A stretch of 54,334 nucleotides of DNA, taken from assembly GCA_009774765.1 (NCBI GenBank), contig VSOK01000013.1:1-54334 (forward strand). Reading direction: 5' to 3'. The notes beneath the pieces are model-generated. The model did no database searches, was not told the DNA's origin, and worked only from the letters and a program-made list of their open reading frames with translations. Each line of letters begins with the position of its first letter. Positions within the stretch are counted from its first letter, which is position 1. This DNA comes from Bacteroidales bacterium. Its GTDB lineage: Bacteria; Bacteroidota; Bacteroidia; Bacteroidales; UBA932. This document shows, one piece after another, positions 9,670 through 16,989 of this stretch. The translations under genes were made by a program, and so were the position numbers.

Positions 9670-10248
9670 ATGAAACACACATTGCCGACTTTGCCTTATG
9701 CCATCAGCGCACTTGCGCCTAAGATGAGCCAGGAGACTTTGGAATACCATTACGGAAAACATCTCCAGACATATATAGACAACCTTAACAAAATGATTGA
9801 AAATTCCCCTTACGAGGATATGCCTCTTGAAGAAATCATAAAGACAGCCAACGGAGGAGTTTTCAACAATGCGGCACAGACCTGGAACCATACTTTCTTT
9901 TTCGAGACATTGACTCCAAATCCGGGAAAAATGCCGGAACAGCTTGAAGCCAAACTTACTGAAGCATTCGGATCAGTGGAAAACTTCAAATCCGAATTCA
10001 GCAAGACGGCCATCGGAATCTTCGGTTCAGGATGGGCCTGGCTATCAAAGGACAAGGACGGCAAGCTGGTCATTTCCGCAGAAAGCGGAGCCGGCAACCC
10101 GATGACCAAAGGCCTTACACCGGTTCTGACTGTCGATGTATGGGAGCACGCATACTACATTGATTACAGGAACCGCCGCGCGGCTTACATCGAAGCCTGG
10201 TGGGATCTGGTTGACTGGGACAAAGTAGCAGGAAAATTACTTATCTGA
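9670..10248 (+). CDS. sodB: Superoxide dismutase (Fe/Mn family)
   Basis: A 192-residue cytoplasmic enzyme that dismutates superoxide. The four metal ligands are visible: His27 (in LEYHYGKH), His74 (in AQTWNHTFFF), Asp156 and His160 (in VDVWEHAYYIDY). Gln70 just before the second ligand is the Fe-type position, so an iron or cambialistic enzyme is likely. The length is normal for the family. It stands alone, with a strong intrinsic terminator after it. No clear TAnnTTTG box precedes it; a small GTGCC-AAC-GGCAC hairpin sits at 9611-9623 in the leader. Confidence 0.97.
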   Translation: MKHTLPTLPYAISALAPKMSQETLEYHYGKHLQTYIDNLNKMIENSPYEDMPLEEIIKTANGGVFNNAAQTWNHTFFFETLTPNPGKMPEQLEAKLTEAFGSVENFKSEFSKTAIGIFGSGWAWLSKDKDGKLVISAESGAGNPMTKGLTPVLTVDVWEHAYYIDYRNRRAAYIEAWWDLVDWDKVAGKLLI

Positions 10249-10303
10249 TATAACCATAATTCTTTTATTGAGCAGACGACCGTATCTTCCGGTCAAATCA
10301 CAA

Positions 10304-10344
10304 AAGCAGGTGACTGAAAATTCAGCAACCTGCTTCTCTTTTTT
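10304..10344 (+). terminator. Intrinsic terminator of sodB
   Basis: AAGCAGGT (10304-10311) pairs with ACCTGCTT (10328-10335), and an inner CTGAA/TTCAG pair extends the hairpin. It is followed by CTCTTTTTT. Confidence 0.85.
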
Positions 10345-10499
10345 GCCTAAACCAACGTCATCTCTTACCAATAGCTACAGCTATCAATACTCGTATGAAC
10401 AAAACCTGTCCAAAACCATTCCGCATCCCGAAACGCCACAAATAAATTCATCCTTCCTCTATCAGCCGTTTGATTGAGCCGAGAATTTCCGGGAGCGAA

Positions 10500-10537
10500 G
10501 AAAGTCCGCAACGGAGAATACACCGTTGCGGACTTTC
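10500..10537 (-). terminator. Terminator hairpin downstream of pgk
   Basis: A perfect 15-bp inverted repeat, GAAAGTCCGCAACGG and CCGTTGCGGACTTTC, with an 8-base loop lies 40 bases past the pgk stop. The T-tract on the minus strand is weak (TTTCTTC), so termination is inferred mainly from the stem. Confidence 0.7.
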
Positions 10538-10576
10538 CACTTTCTGCACAGGGCAGATTTTCTATGTCATAGGAGA

Positions 10577-11830
10577 TTAATCCCTGATGGCTGCGATACC
10601 CGGAAGCTCAATGCCTTCAAGATATTCAAGCATTGCTCCACCGCCTGTAGACACATAGCTCACTTTCTTAGCGAAGCCCATCTGAGTCACAGCTGCAACA
10701 GAGTCACCGCCTCCAACGAGAGTGAATGCACCTTTCTCTGTAGCCTTTGCAAGCATCTCTGCAACTTTGTTTGTTCCTTTTGCGAATGCAGGAATCTCAA
10801 ATACACCCACAGGACCGTTCCAGAGGATAGTCTTTGATTTCATGATCACATCCTCCCAGATAGCGAGAGTGCTAGGAGCCGCGTCAACGCCTTCCCACTC
10901 GTCAGGAATCTCTGCATTTGAACAGATCTTGGTGTTGGCGTCATTTGAGAAGTCATCAGCGATAACAACCTCCTTGGAGAGATAAAGCTTCACGCCTTTC
11001 TCCTCGGCCTTTTTCATAATGTTCAATGCAAGCTCCATCTGGTCATCCTCGCAAAGCGATTTTCCGATTTTGCCTCCCTGAGCCTTGATGAATGTATATA
11101 CCATTCCTCCACCGATGATCATATTGTCCACAACATCAAAAAGATGCTCGATGATACCGATCTTAGAAGACACTTTCGCACCACCTACGATAGCGGTAAC
11201 AGGGTGTTCAGGAGTCCTGAGCACGTGGTCGATAGCCTTGATCTCGCCTTCCATCACATAACCGAACATTTTGTCGTTAGGGAAGTATTTTGCGATAAGG
11301 GCAGTAGAAGCGTGTGCACGGTGAGCCGTACCGAACGCATCGTTTATATAGCAGTCAGCGTATGACGCAAGCTTCTCGACGAATTTCTTCTGGCTTTCTT
11401 TGACAGCCGCTTTGGCTGCTTTCTTCTCCTCGTCTGTAGCATCCTCTGCAAGACCTCTCGGCTTTCCTTCCTCTTCAGCATAGAAACGGAGGTTCTCAAG
11501 AACAAGAGCCTCACCCGGTTTGAGGGAAGCCACCTGCTCATCAGCATTCTGACAGTCGTCAGCAAACTTCACAGGCACTCCGAGAAGCTCCTGTACACGT
11601 CCGATGATATGTTTGAGAGAGAATTTCTCAGTAACTCCTTTCGGACGGCCGAGATGGGACATGATTATTAGCGAACCGCCTTTCTCAAGAACTTTCTTGA
11701 GGGTAGGGATAGCCGCTCTGATACGTGTGTCGTCAGTAATCTCCATTTTCTCATTGAGAGGAACGTTGAAGTCCACTCTGACGATTGCTTTCTTACCTGA
11801 AAAATCGTAAGTGTCAATACTCTGTTGCAT
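10577..11830 (-). CDS. pgk: Phosphoglycerate kinase
   Basis: A 417-residue glycolytic enzyme that transfers phosphate from 1,3-bisphosphoglycerate to ADP. The N-terminal substrate site reads VDFNVPLNEKMEITDDTRIR, and SHLGRPKG follows. The C-terminal nucleotide domain has GPVGVFEIPAFAKGT and VGGGDSVAAV, then STGGGAMLEYLEG. The length matches bacterial Pgk. It is transcribed alone, divergent from metK across a 270-base regulatory region. Confidence 0.98.
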   Translation of the reverse strand: MQQSIDTYDFSGKKAIVRVDFNVPLNEKMEITDDTRIRAAIPTLKKVLEKGGSLIIMSHLGRPKGVTEKFSLKHIIGRVQELLGVPVKFADDCQNADEQVASLKPGEALVLENLRFYAEEEGKPRGLAEDATDEEKKAAKAAVKESQKKFVEKLASYADCYINDAFGTAHRAHASTALIAKYFPNDKMFGYVMEGEIKAIDHVLRTPEHPVTAIVGGAKVSSKIGIIEHLFDVVDNMIIGGGMVYTFIKAQGGKIGKSLCEDDQMELALNIMKKAEEKGVKLYLSKEVVIADDFSNDANTKICSNAEIPDEWEGVDAAPSTLAIWEDVIMKSKTILWNGPVGVFEIPAFAKGTNKVAEMLAKATEKGAFTLVGGGDSVAAVTQMGFAKKVSYVSTGGGAMLEYLEGIELPGIAAIRD

Positions 11831-11907
11831 AATCCTAAAATATGTTAAAATCTATATTTCGTTCACCATTGGAAAACCCCGGACGGATTTTCTAAAAAAT
11901 TTCTGCG

Positions 11908-11924
11908 CAAAATTAGCAAAATTA
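11908..11924 (-). promoter_or_regulatory. Candidate -7 boxes for pgk
   Basis: CAAAATTA occurs twice (11908-11915 and 11917-11924), each reading TAATTTTG on the minus strand and matching TAnnTTTG. Either could serve pgk with a 5' UTR of roughly 70-80 bases. No -33 TTTG is clear. Confidence 0.4.
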
Positions 11925-11937
11925 TCGGATTTATGCT

Positions 11938-11945
11938 TACATTTG
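11938..11945 (+). promoter_or_regulatory. -7 box (TACATTTG) of the metK transcript
   Basis: An exact TAnnTTTG match. It places the transcription start near 11950, only about ten bases before the riboswitch aptamer, which is where such an RNA should begin. No convincing -33 element is visible. Confidence 0.65.
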
Positions 11946-11960
11946 CATCCGAAAATAAAT

Positions 11961-12005
11961 GTGGACAGATTTGGCTGCTTGCAACCACACAAAAAAATGC
12001 TAAAA
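11961..12005 (+). promoter_or_regulatory. SAM-II-like riboswitch aptamer in the metK leader
   Basis: The leader carries the SAM-II (SAM_alpha) signature in order. P1 is GTGG (11961-11964) with CCAC (11985-11988). Between them is AGATTTGGCTGCTTGCAA, matching the conserved GATTT...TTGCA loop. An A-rich linker and TGCTAAAA (11998-12005) follow, matching the GCTAAA that closes the H-type pseudoknot around S-adenosylmethionine. It lies directly upstream of the gene for SAM synthetase, just after a -7 box, and before an intrinsic terminator. High SAM should therefore lower metK transcription. Recognition is by eye against the remembered family consensus; a covariance-model search would settle it. 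Confidence 0.8.
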
Positions 12006-12034
12006 TACATATTAATGTTTTGTTTTTGTGTTCG

Positions 12035-12067
12035 CTCCGCATATTGTGCAATATGTCGGAGTTTTTT
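12035..12067 (+). terminator. Riboswitch-controlled terminator before metK
   Basis: CTCCG+CATATTG (12035-12046) pairs with CAATATG+CGGAG (12049-12061, one bulged T), followed by six T residues. It ends 33 bases before the metK ATG, inside its own leader, so it makes sense as an attenuator. ACATATT at 12007-12013 can pair perfectly with AATATGT at 12050-12056, a possible antiterminator. Confidence 0.85.
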
Positions 12068-12100
12068 ATTTGTCCATACTGAAAGAAATATTGAAAAATT

Positions 12101-13441
12101 ATGGATATGAATTATCTTTTCACATCAGAATCAGTGTCTGAAGGACACCCTGACAAAGTATCGGACCAGATTTCCGATGCCATTCTTGACGAGTTTCTCC
12201 GTCAGGACCCTGAAGCCAAGGTTGCCTGCGAGACATTCTGCAGTACAGGACTCGTAGTTGTCGGAGGTGAAGTCCGCTCGGAGGACGCATACGTCGACAT
12301 CCAGACAGTGGCGCGCCGTGTCATCAACAAAATCGGCTACAACAAGGCCGAATATATGTTTGACGGAAATTCCTGCGGAGTGCTTTCAGCCCTCCACGAG
12401 CAGAGCGCGGATATCAACAGAGGAGTAGTGGTCGCAAACCCTGAAGAGCAGGGAGCTGGAGACCAGGGAATGATGTTCGGATACGCCTGCAAGGATACGG
12501 CTGAATATATGCCTCTTCCGCTTGCGCTGTCACATCTCGCCCTGCAGATACTTGCACGTATCAGAAAGGAGACCCCTCAGCTTATGCCTTATCTGCGTCC
12601 GGACTCCAAATCACAGTTTACAATCGAATATGACGGACAGACCAACAAGCCCGTGCGCATCCATACAATCGTTATTTCCACACAGCACGACAATTTCGTT
12701 GTCAAAGAGCTGGGAAACATCAGCTATGAAGACGCTGTCGAGCAGTACGGACAGGACAGGGTCGACGCGGCTATGCAGGCGAAAATCAAGGAAGATGTCA
12801 GGAATATACTTATCCCGGCAATCATAGAAGAGCTTCCGGAGCAGACTGCAGAACTTTTCAAAGGAGACTACATCCTCCACGTGAACCCTACAGGAAAATT
12901 TGTAATCGGAGGACCTCACGGCGACACAGGACTTACAGGACGCAAGATTATAGTTGACACCTACGGCGGCAAGGGAGCACATGGCGGCGGAGCATTTTCC
13001 GGCAAGGATCCTTCAAAAGTAGACCGCTCTGCAGCTTATGCGGCGAGATATATCGCGAAAAACCTGGTAGCCGCAGGAGTTGCGGAAGAAATTCTCGTAC
13101 AGGTTTCATACGCTATCGGAGTAGCACGTCCTGTCAGCGTTTTTGTCAACACATACGGCACGGCAGCCTGCAACGCTTCCGGAGAAAAGATTTCAGATGC
13201 GGAAATAGCAAACAGGATAAATGAAATCTTTGACCTCCGTCCGGCAAAGATAATTGAGAAATTCCAGCTCAAAAAACCGATCTATGAGCCGACTGCGGCA
13301 TACGGACACGTGGGAAGGAAACCTTACAAGGAATATGTGGACATCATCCGCCACGGCAAGAAGACACAGGAGTTCGTACAGTTCTTCGGATGGGAGCTTC
13401 TTGACGCAGTGGACACCGTCAAGGCAGCCTTCAACATCTGA
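12101..13441 (+). CDS. metK: S-adenosylmethionine synthetase
   Basis: A 446-residue enzyme that makes S-adenosylmethionine from methionine and ATP. Family signatures are present: FTSESVSEGHPDKVSDQISD at the N terminus (ATP and methionine site), GAGDQGMMFGYA, and the glycine-rich GGGAFSGKDPSKVDRSAAY near residue 300. It is longer than the ~384-residue proteobacterial enzyme, as is usual for Bacteroidetes. A second ATG six bases in is an equally possible start. Its leader carries the SAM-II-like riboswitch and terminator described above, giving feedback control by the product. Confidence 0.98.
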   Translation: MDMNYLFTSESVSEGHPDKVSDQISDAILDEFLRQDPEAKVACETFCSTGLVVVGGEVRSEDAYVDIQTVARRVINKIGYNKAEYMFDGNSCGVLSALHEQSADINRGVVVANPEEQGAGDQGMMFGYACKDTAEYMPLPLALSHLALQILARIRKETPQLMPYLRPDSKSQFTIEYDGQTNKPVRIHTIVISTQHDNFVVKELGNISYEDAVEQYGQDRVDAAMQAKIKEDVRNILIPAIIEELPEQTAELFKGDYILHVNPTGKFVIGGPHGDTGLTGRKIIVDTYGGKGAHGGGAFSGKDPSKVDRSAAYAARYIAKNLVAAGVAEEILVQVSYAIGVARPVSVFVNTYGTAACNASGEKISDAEIANRINEIFDLRPAKIIEKFQLKKPIYEPTAAYGHVGRKPYKEYVDIIRHGKKTQEFVQFFGWELLDAVDTVKAAFNI

Positions 13442-13456
13442 TATAATCAGACGCGA

Positions 13457-13517
13457 TAAAATAAATCAACCTTAAGTTCCGGAGCTGTTTTCCCGGTCTT
13501 AAGGCTGATTTATTTTT
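13457..13517 (+). terminator. Terminator of metK, possibly bidirectional
   Basis: AAATAAATCA-a-CCTTAAG pairs with CTTAAGG-c-TGATTTATTT, ending in a T-rich run. It lies between metK and the convergent BACON lipoprotein gene and could stop transcripts from both sides. Confidence 0.8.
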
Positions 13518-13529
13518 GCATATTACAGA

Positions 13530-13937
13530 CTATCGTCCGGCCTGATTTATATATACACGATCCGGATAATTCCCACTCATTATACCAATATAACAGGAAC
13601 GTGAAGATTCCGTCCGATTAGGCTCTACTGTTATCTTAAGACCCATCCTGACATCCAACAATTTGTATTCGGCCGTCAACCAATCTGCCTTAACGCCGAT
13701 GTTATCTTTACCATCATAAACATCTTTTGAGATAGATTTCCCATTTTCCCGAACGCAATCCCACCTAAAGCTTCCCTCTGTATCCACTTCATAGTATCCT
13801 CCCTCAGCAGGCACATCTATTGATTTGGTGGACAAGTGTATATTGTCTTTGGCTTTCCCGATATTATCACACGAGACAAATGCGCACAACGGCAACATCA
13901 ATATTGCTACGGATATTTTTTTTACAAACGTATTCAT
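13530..13937 (-). CDS. Small lipoprotein with a BACON-like domain
   Basis: A 135-residue protein. The chosen start gives a lipoprotein signal, MNTFVKKISVAIL...AFVSC. The mature part is about one beta-sandwich domain. VPAEGGYYEVDTEGSFRW, ADWLTAEYK, ITVEPNRTESSRSCYIGI and DRVYINQAG follow the pattern of BACON domains, which are usually linkers or binding modules in larger Bacteroidetes surface proteins. Here the domain is alone. It lies 110 bases downstream of the C10 peptidase gene on the same strand. Small lipoproteins next to C10 peptidases in Bacteroides fragilis have been described as inhibitors, so an inhibitor or partner role is an inference worth testing. An upstream ATG at 13967 would spoil the signal peptide. 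Confidence 0.75.
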   Translation of the reverse strand: MNTFVKKISVAILMLPLCAFVSCDNIGKAKDNIHLSTKSIDVPAEGGYYEVDTEGSFRWDCVRENGKSISKDVYDGKDNIGVKADWLTAEYKLLDVRMGLKITVEPNRTESSRSCYIGIMSGNYPDRVYINQAGR

Positions 13938-14047
13938 AATACTCATATTTTTATAGTTCATATACAAAATGCTGCGCCTTGGAACAATCCGAATAAATTC
14001 GTCTTTTCTCTCGGCTTAATCGTTTATTTTAGATTTATTCTGAAATA

Positions 14048-15292
14048 TTATTTCGTATATGTTATCATTCTGAAATACCAAGAGAAGGTATAAGATTGTT
14101 TATCCGAAACATTCTTATCCACTTCTAAATCTTTATCAACAGGAGATGAAGTATTGAATACATCCTTGTAATAATACCCATCACTGTCCCCATGCCATCC
14201 AAAATTGCAGTGAAAATAATCACCGCTATAACCATCTATTACCCAAGCATGCCCTTCCGTTTTCCCAGCAGGTTTCCCTGACAAATATACAGGATACCCC
14301 TGATCCAAATATTTTCTGGCCTTCACTCTATGCTGTCCGCCAAAACCGGTAACTTTATCAACATTGTGGTATCCGTAATTTTTCAGAGTCCTCTTTGCCT
14401 TATCCGAATTGGAACCGGAACCGTCTGGTCCATAATTTACGTCACAATGGTATGAACGCCCGAGCTCTTTCGCAAAACAGGCCGCCTGTGTCTGTGCCTC
14501 TGTACTGCCCATCGACCCAGGCTGCGTATAAGGAAAAACCGATTTGAGTGTGCTCCACTGGCAATCGTGAAGATTATAACTCATTGTCACGGAATGTTCG
14601 TTATAAGCCATAATCTGAGCCACTGCTATGACAACGCATCCCGCAGGATAGTTATTGGGGGTTTCATTATTAAACGGCTCATCTTGATCCCATTTGGTCT
14701 TGAGGAATGGTCCGACTCCGGACATAGCTTTTGTTTCAACTGGCTCACAATCGTCTTTTCGAGAGCCATCAGCAAACGTATTCATAATTGAAGACATCAC
14801 CAAGGCAGGTACAAAAGACGGTCCCATACTGACAATATACTCTTCATCATCACAAGACCTTGTTTCTACACTTCGTTCTGAAAGGAATTCATAAGCGGAA
14901 CTGAAATCAGAATTGGATATACTGCCATCTTCAGTTACACAATATACGACATTGCCAAGTTTTCGGCTTGCCGACATAACGGCAAACCCTTTGTCATCAT
15001 TAAAATTCAACAGGTAAAGCAGTGTATCCGGCAAGTCATCATTTTCAGTACCTTTTGTCAAGACGCCAAGTTCGTCCGAAGAAAAAACAGCAAGGTTTTC
15101 CTTTGAAAAAGTACGTACAATACCGGATTTTGTTGTAACAGTCAGGGAGTTTATAACCTTGTCCAAATTGGCCAACGCTTCATCTACACCTATCACATCA
15201 CTTTCCTGATTAGAACAGGACAGTTCAATGTTACTCTTGCTGCAACCGAGCACAATCGCAACGGTGCAGATTAAAATCGTGATTTTTTTCAT
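14048..15292 (-). CDS. C10 family (streptopain-like) cysteine peptidase, lipoprotein precursor
   Basis: A 414-residue secreted peptidase. MKKITILICTVAIVLG then Cys is a lipoprotein signal. Residues ~30-180 form the inhibitory prosegment of the C10/Spi type (VDEALANLDKVINSL, then a FNDDKGFAVMSASRK core). The catalytic Cys is Cys219 in NYPAGCVVIAVAQIMAYNEH, and His348 lies in KTEGHAWVIDGY. FHCNFGWHGDSDGYY completes the papain-like active site (the tryptophan-glycine block). Streptopain and the Bfp peptidases of B. fragilis are the best-known relatives; they degrade host proteins. The open frame extends upstream into smpB, but no signal peptide would result. It probably forms an operon with the BACON lipoprotein. 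Confidence 0.93.
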   Translation of the reverse strand: MKKITILICTVAIVLGCSKSNIELSCSNQESDVIGVDEALANLDKVINSLTVTTKSGIVRTFSKENLAVFSSDELGVLTKGTENDDLPDTLLYLLNFNDDKGFAVMSASRKLGNVVYCVTEDGSISNSDFSSAYEFLSERSVETRSCDDEEYIVSMGPSFVPALVMSSIMNTFADGSRKDDCEPVETKAMSGVGPFLKTKWDQDEPFNNETPNNYPAGCVVIAVAQIMAYNEHSVTMSYNLHDCQWSTLKSVFPYTQPGSMGSTEAQTQAACFAKELGRSYHCDVNYGPDGSGSNSDKAKRTLKNYGYHNVDKVTGFGGQHRVKARKYLDQGYPVYLSGKPAGKTEGHAWVIDGYSGDYFHCNFGWHGDSDGYYYKDVFNTSSPVDKDLEVDKNVSDKQSYTFSWYFRMITYTK

Positions 15293-15398
15293 AAGCATTA
15301 TTATTAAAGTTATTGATACAGATGCAAAAACAGCGGTTTCCGTTGCAGACGGAAACAGGATATCCAATAACCGTGAGATAATTTTACAGAACGGAAAA

Positions 15399-15857
15399 TC
15401 AATACCGCTCCATTTCGCGGCGCAGGTCCTTTTCTTTGATCGACTGGCGTTTGTCGTACTCCTTCTTGCCCCTGGCAAGAGCAATCAGAAGTTTTGCATA
15501 ACCGTTGTCTGCGATATAGAGCTTGACTGCAATGATCGTAAGCCCCTTTTCCTTTACAGCCCTCTGAAGTCTGCCGAGTTCCTTGCAGGTAAGCAGAAGC
15601 TTGCGGTCACGGCGAGGATCGTGCTTGCCCCAAGTACCCCACCAATAATCAGCAACGTGCATATTTTTGACATAAAGCTCACCATTGTTGAAATAGCAGA
15701 AACTATCCACCAGCGAGGCCTTTCCCGCCCTGATGGACTTTATCTCGGTGCCCGTAAGAACGATTCCTGCCTGGAAGGTCTCAATGAATTCGTAGTCAAA
15801 CGATGCACGCCTGTTCTTTATCTCAACTTTGCTCTTTGCTTTCGGCATAATATTCAT
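15399..15857 (-). CDS. smpB: SsrA-binding protein SmpB
   Basis: A 152-residue trans-translation factor that delivers tmRNA to stalled ribosomes. It has NRRASFDYEFIETFQAGIVL, GTEIKSIRAGKASLVDSF and HDPRRDRKLLL of the OB-fold core, and the basic flexible tail RQSIKEKDLRREMERY that reads the empty mRNA channel. The start could also be the Met three codons in. It is divergent from miaA and upstream of the C10 peptidase on the same strand (107-base gap). Confidence 0.98.
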   Translation of the reverse strand: MNIMPKAKSKVEIKNRRASFDYEFIETFQAGIVLTGTEIKSIRAGKASLVDSFCYFNNGELYVKNMHVADYWWGTWGKHDPRRDRKLLLTCKELGRLQRAVKEKGLTIIAVKLYIADNGYAKLLIALARGKKEYDKRQSIKEKDLRREMERY

Positions 15858-15909
15858 TTTTTAGAAACCGCCGCTCTCCGGGCAGCCGGATTCACCGCGG
15901 TCCACGGCA

Positions 15910-15917
15910 CAAAGATA
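15910..15917 (-). promoter_or_regulatory. -7 box (TATCTTTG) for smpB
   Basis: An exact TAnnTTTG match on the minus strand, 52 bases before the smpB start, in the divergent smpB-miaA gap. No -33 match is seen. Confidence 0.5.
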
Positions 15918-15924
15918 CTTCATT

Positions 15925-15955
15925 TTTGACATATATGGACATTTTTGTAATTTTG
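15925..15955 (+). promoter_or_regulatory. Full Bacteroidetes promoter for miaA
   Basis: TTTG at 15925-15928, a 19-base spacer, then TAATTTTG at 15948-15955. Both elements and the spacing match the consensus for the primary Bacteroidetes sigma factor, and the miaA ATG follows 19 bases later. Confidence 0.8.
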
Positions 15956-15974
15956 TCATACTGAACAGACGACA

Positions 15975-16937
15975 ATGGAAAAAGGAATCATAGCGGAACT
16001 CCCGCAGTCCGAAACGATAGATACGGACAAAATACTTCAGCAATATCTTGACGGAGAGACCGATCTTGTCTGTGTACTCGGTCCGACCGCATCCGGCAAG
16101 ACAAGATATGCCGTACGCCTTGCGAACGACATAAACTCACTGATGGCCGGACGCGGACAGGAAGGAAGGGCGGAAATCATTTCTGCTGACTCCAGACAAG
16201 TCTATAAAGACATGACAATCGGTACAGGCAAAGATATAGACGAATACTGCGGCATTCCGTATCACCTGATAGACATAGTGGAGGCAGGTACAAAATACAA
16301 TATCTTCGAATACCAGAGAGATTTTGAAAAAGCATATAAAAGCATAAGGGACAGGGGAAACATCCCGATTCTTTGCGGAGGCTCAGGCCTCTATATCGAG
16401 GCTGCGACCTGCGGATATTCACTTCCTGAAGTACCGGCGGACCATCAGCTGCGCGCAGAACTTGAAAAAGAAGAAACTGAAACCCTTATACAGCGTCTCG
16501 CATCACTGAAACCGCTGCACAACACTACAGACTACGACACACGCAAAAGACTTATCCGTGCACTTGAGATCGCCATCTATGAATCTGAGCACCCCGCATC
16601 CAAAAGCTGTTTTCTGCCCAAAAGGACATACTTCATAGGAACTCTCGTCAGCCGCGAAGAAAGGAACGCAAGGATAGACCGCAGGCTGGACGCAAGACTT
16701 GAAGAAGGGATGGTGGAAGAAGTAAAATCACTTCTCGACAGCGGCATTTCACCGGAAGACCTTATCTATTACGGACTTGAATACAAATTCGTAACAATGT
16801 TCCTGACAGGACAGATGAGTTATGACCAGATGAGGCAGCAGCTGGCAACTGCAATACACCAGTTCGCAAAGCGTCAGATGACCTGGTTCCGCGGTATGGA
16901 ACGGAAAGGCATAACAATACATTGGACCGAAGTCTGA
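15975..16937 (+). CDS. miaA: tRNA dimethylallyltransferase MiaA
   Basis: A 320-residue enzyme that adds the dimethylallyl group to A37 of tRNAs reading UNN codons. The P-loop GPTASGKT lies at residues 36-43, followed by ISADSRQVYKDMTIGTGKD and YHLIDIVEAG. CGGSGLYIEAATCGY matches the substrate-channel motif, and QFAKRQMTWFRGM is the conserved C-terminal block. The ~30-residue leader before the P-loop is slightly longer than usual. Bacteroidetes often have two MiaA paralogues; whether this genome has a second cannot be seen here. It is monocistronic and convergent with hemW. Confidence 0.95.
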   Translation: MEKGIIAELPQSETIDTDKILQQYLDGETDLVCVLGPTASGKTRYAVRLANDINSLMAGRGQEGRAEIISADSRQVYKDMTIGTGKDIDEYCGIPYHLIDIVEAGTKYNIFEYQRDFEKAYKSIRDRGNIPILCGGSGLYIEAATCGYSLPEVPADHQLRAELEKEETETLIQRLASLKPLHNTTDYDTRKRLIRALEIAIYESEHPASKSCFLPKRTYFIGTLVSREERNARIDRRLDARLEEGMVEEVKSLLDSGISPEDLIYYGLEYKFVTMFLTGQMSYDQMRQQLATAIHQFAKRQMTWFRGMERKGITIHWTEV

Positions 16938-16989
16938 CACCCCAGTGCATCAATGATTGTCACTGACCTGACCGCAAGCCGCTAAGGCA

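Larger units (their letters stand above)
10249..10576. other. Gene-free gap between sodB and pgk
   Basis: This 328-base gap lies between two convergent genes. It holds the sodB terminator (10304-10344) and the pgk terminator hairpin (10500-10537). The 155 bases between them are AT-rich; a 69-codon open frame there has no initiation signal or recognisable family, so I see no gene. Confidence 0.6.

Noticed and set aside
10268..10477. A 69-codon plus-strand frame between sodB and pgk
   Set aside because: It contains the sodB terminator hairpin and has no conserved features.
11811..12110. A 99-codon frame across the metK leader
   Set aside because: The region is better explained by promoter, riboswitch and terminator; the frame overlaps metK and pgk starts.
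15293..15484. Upstream extension of the C10 peptidase into smpB
   Set aside because: The extension lacks a signal peptide and overlaps smpB; the internal Met gives a clear lipoprotein signal.
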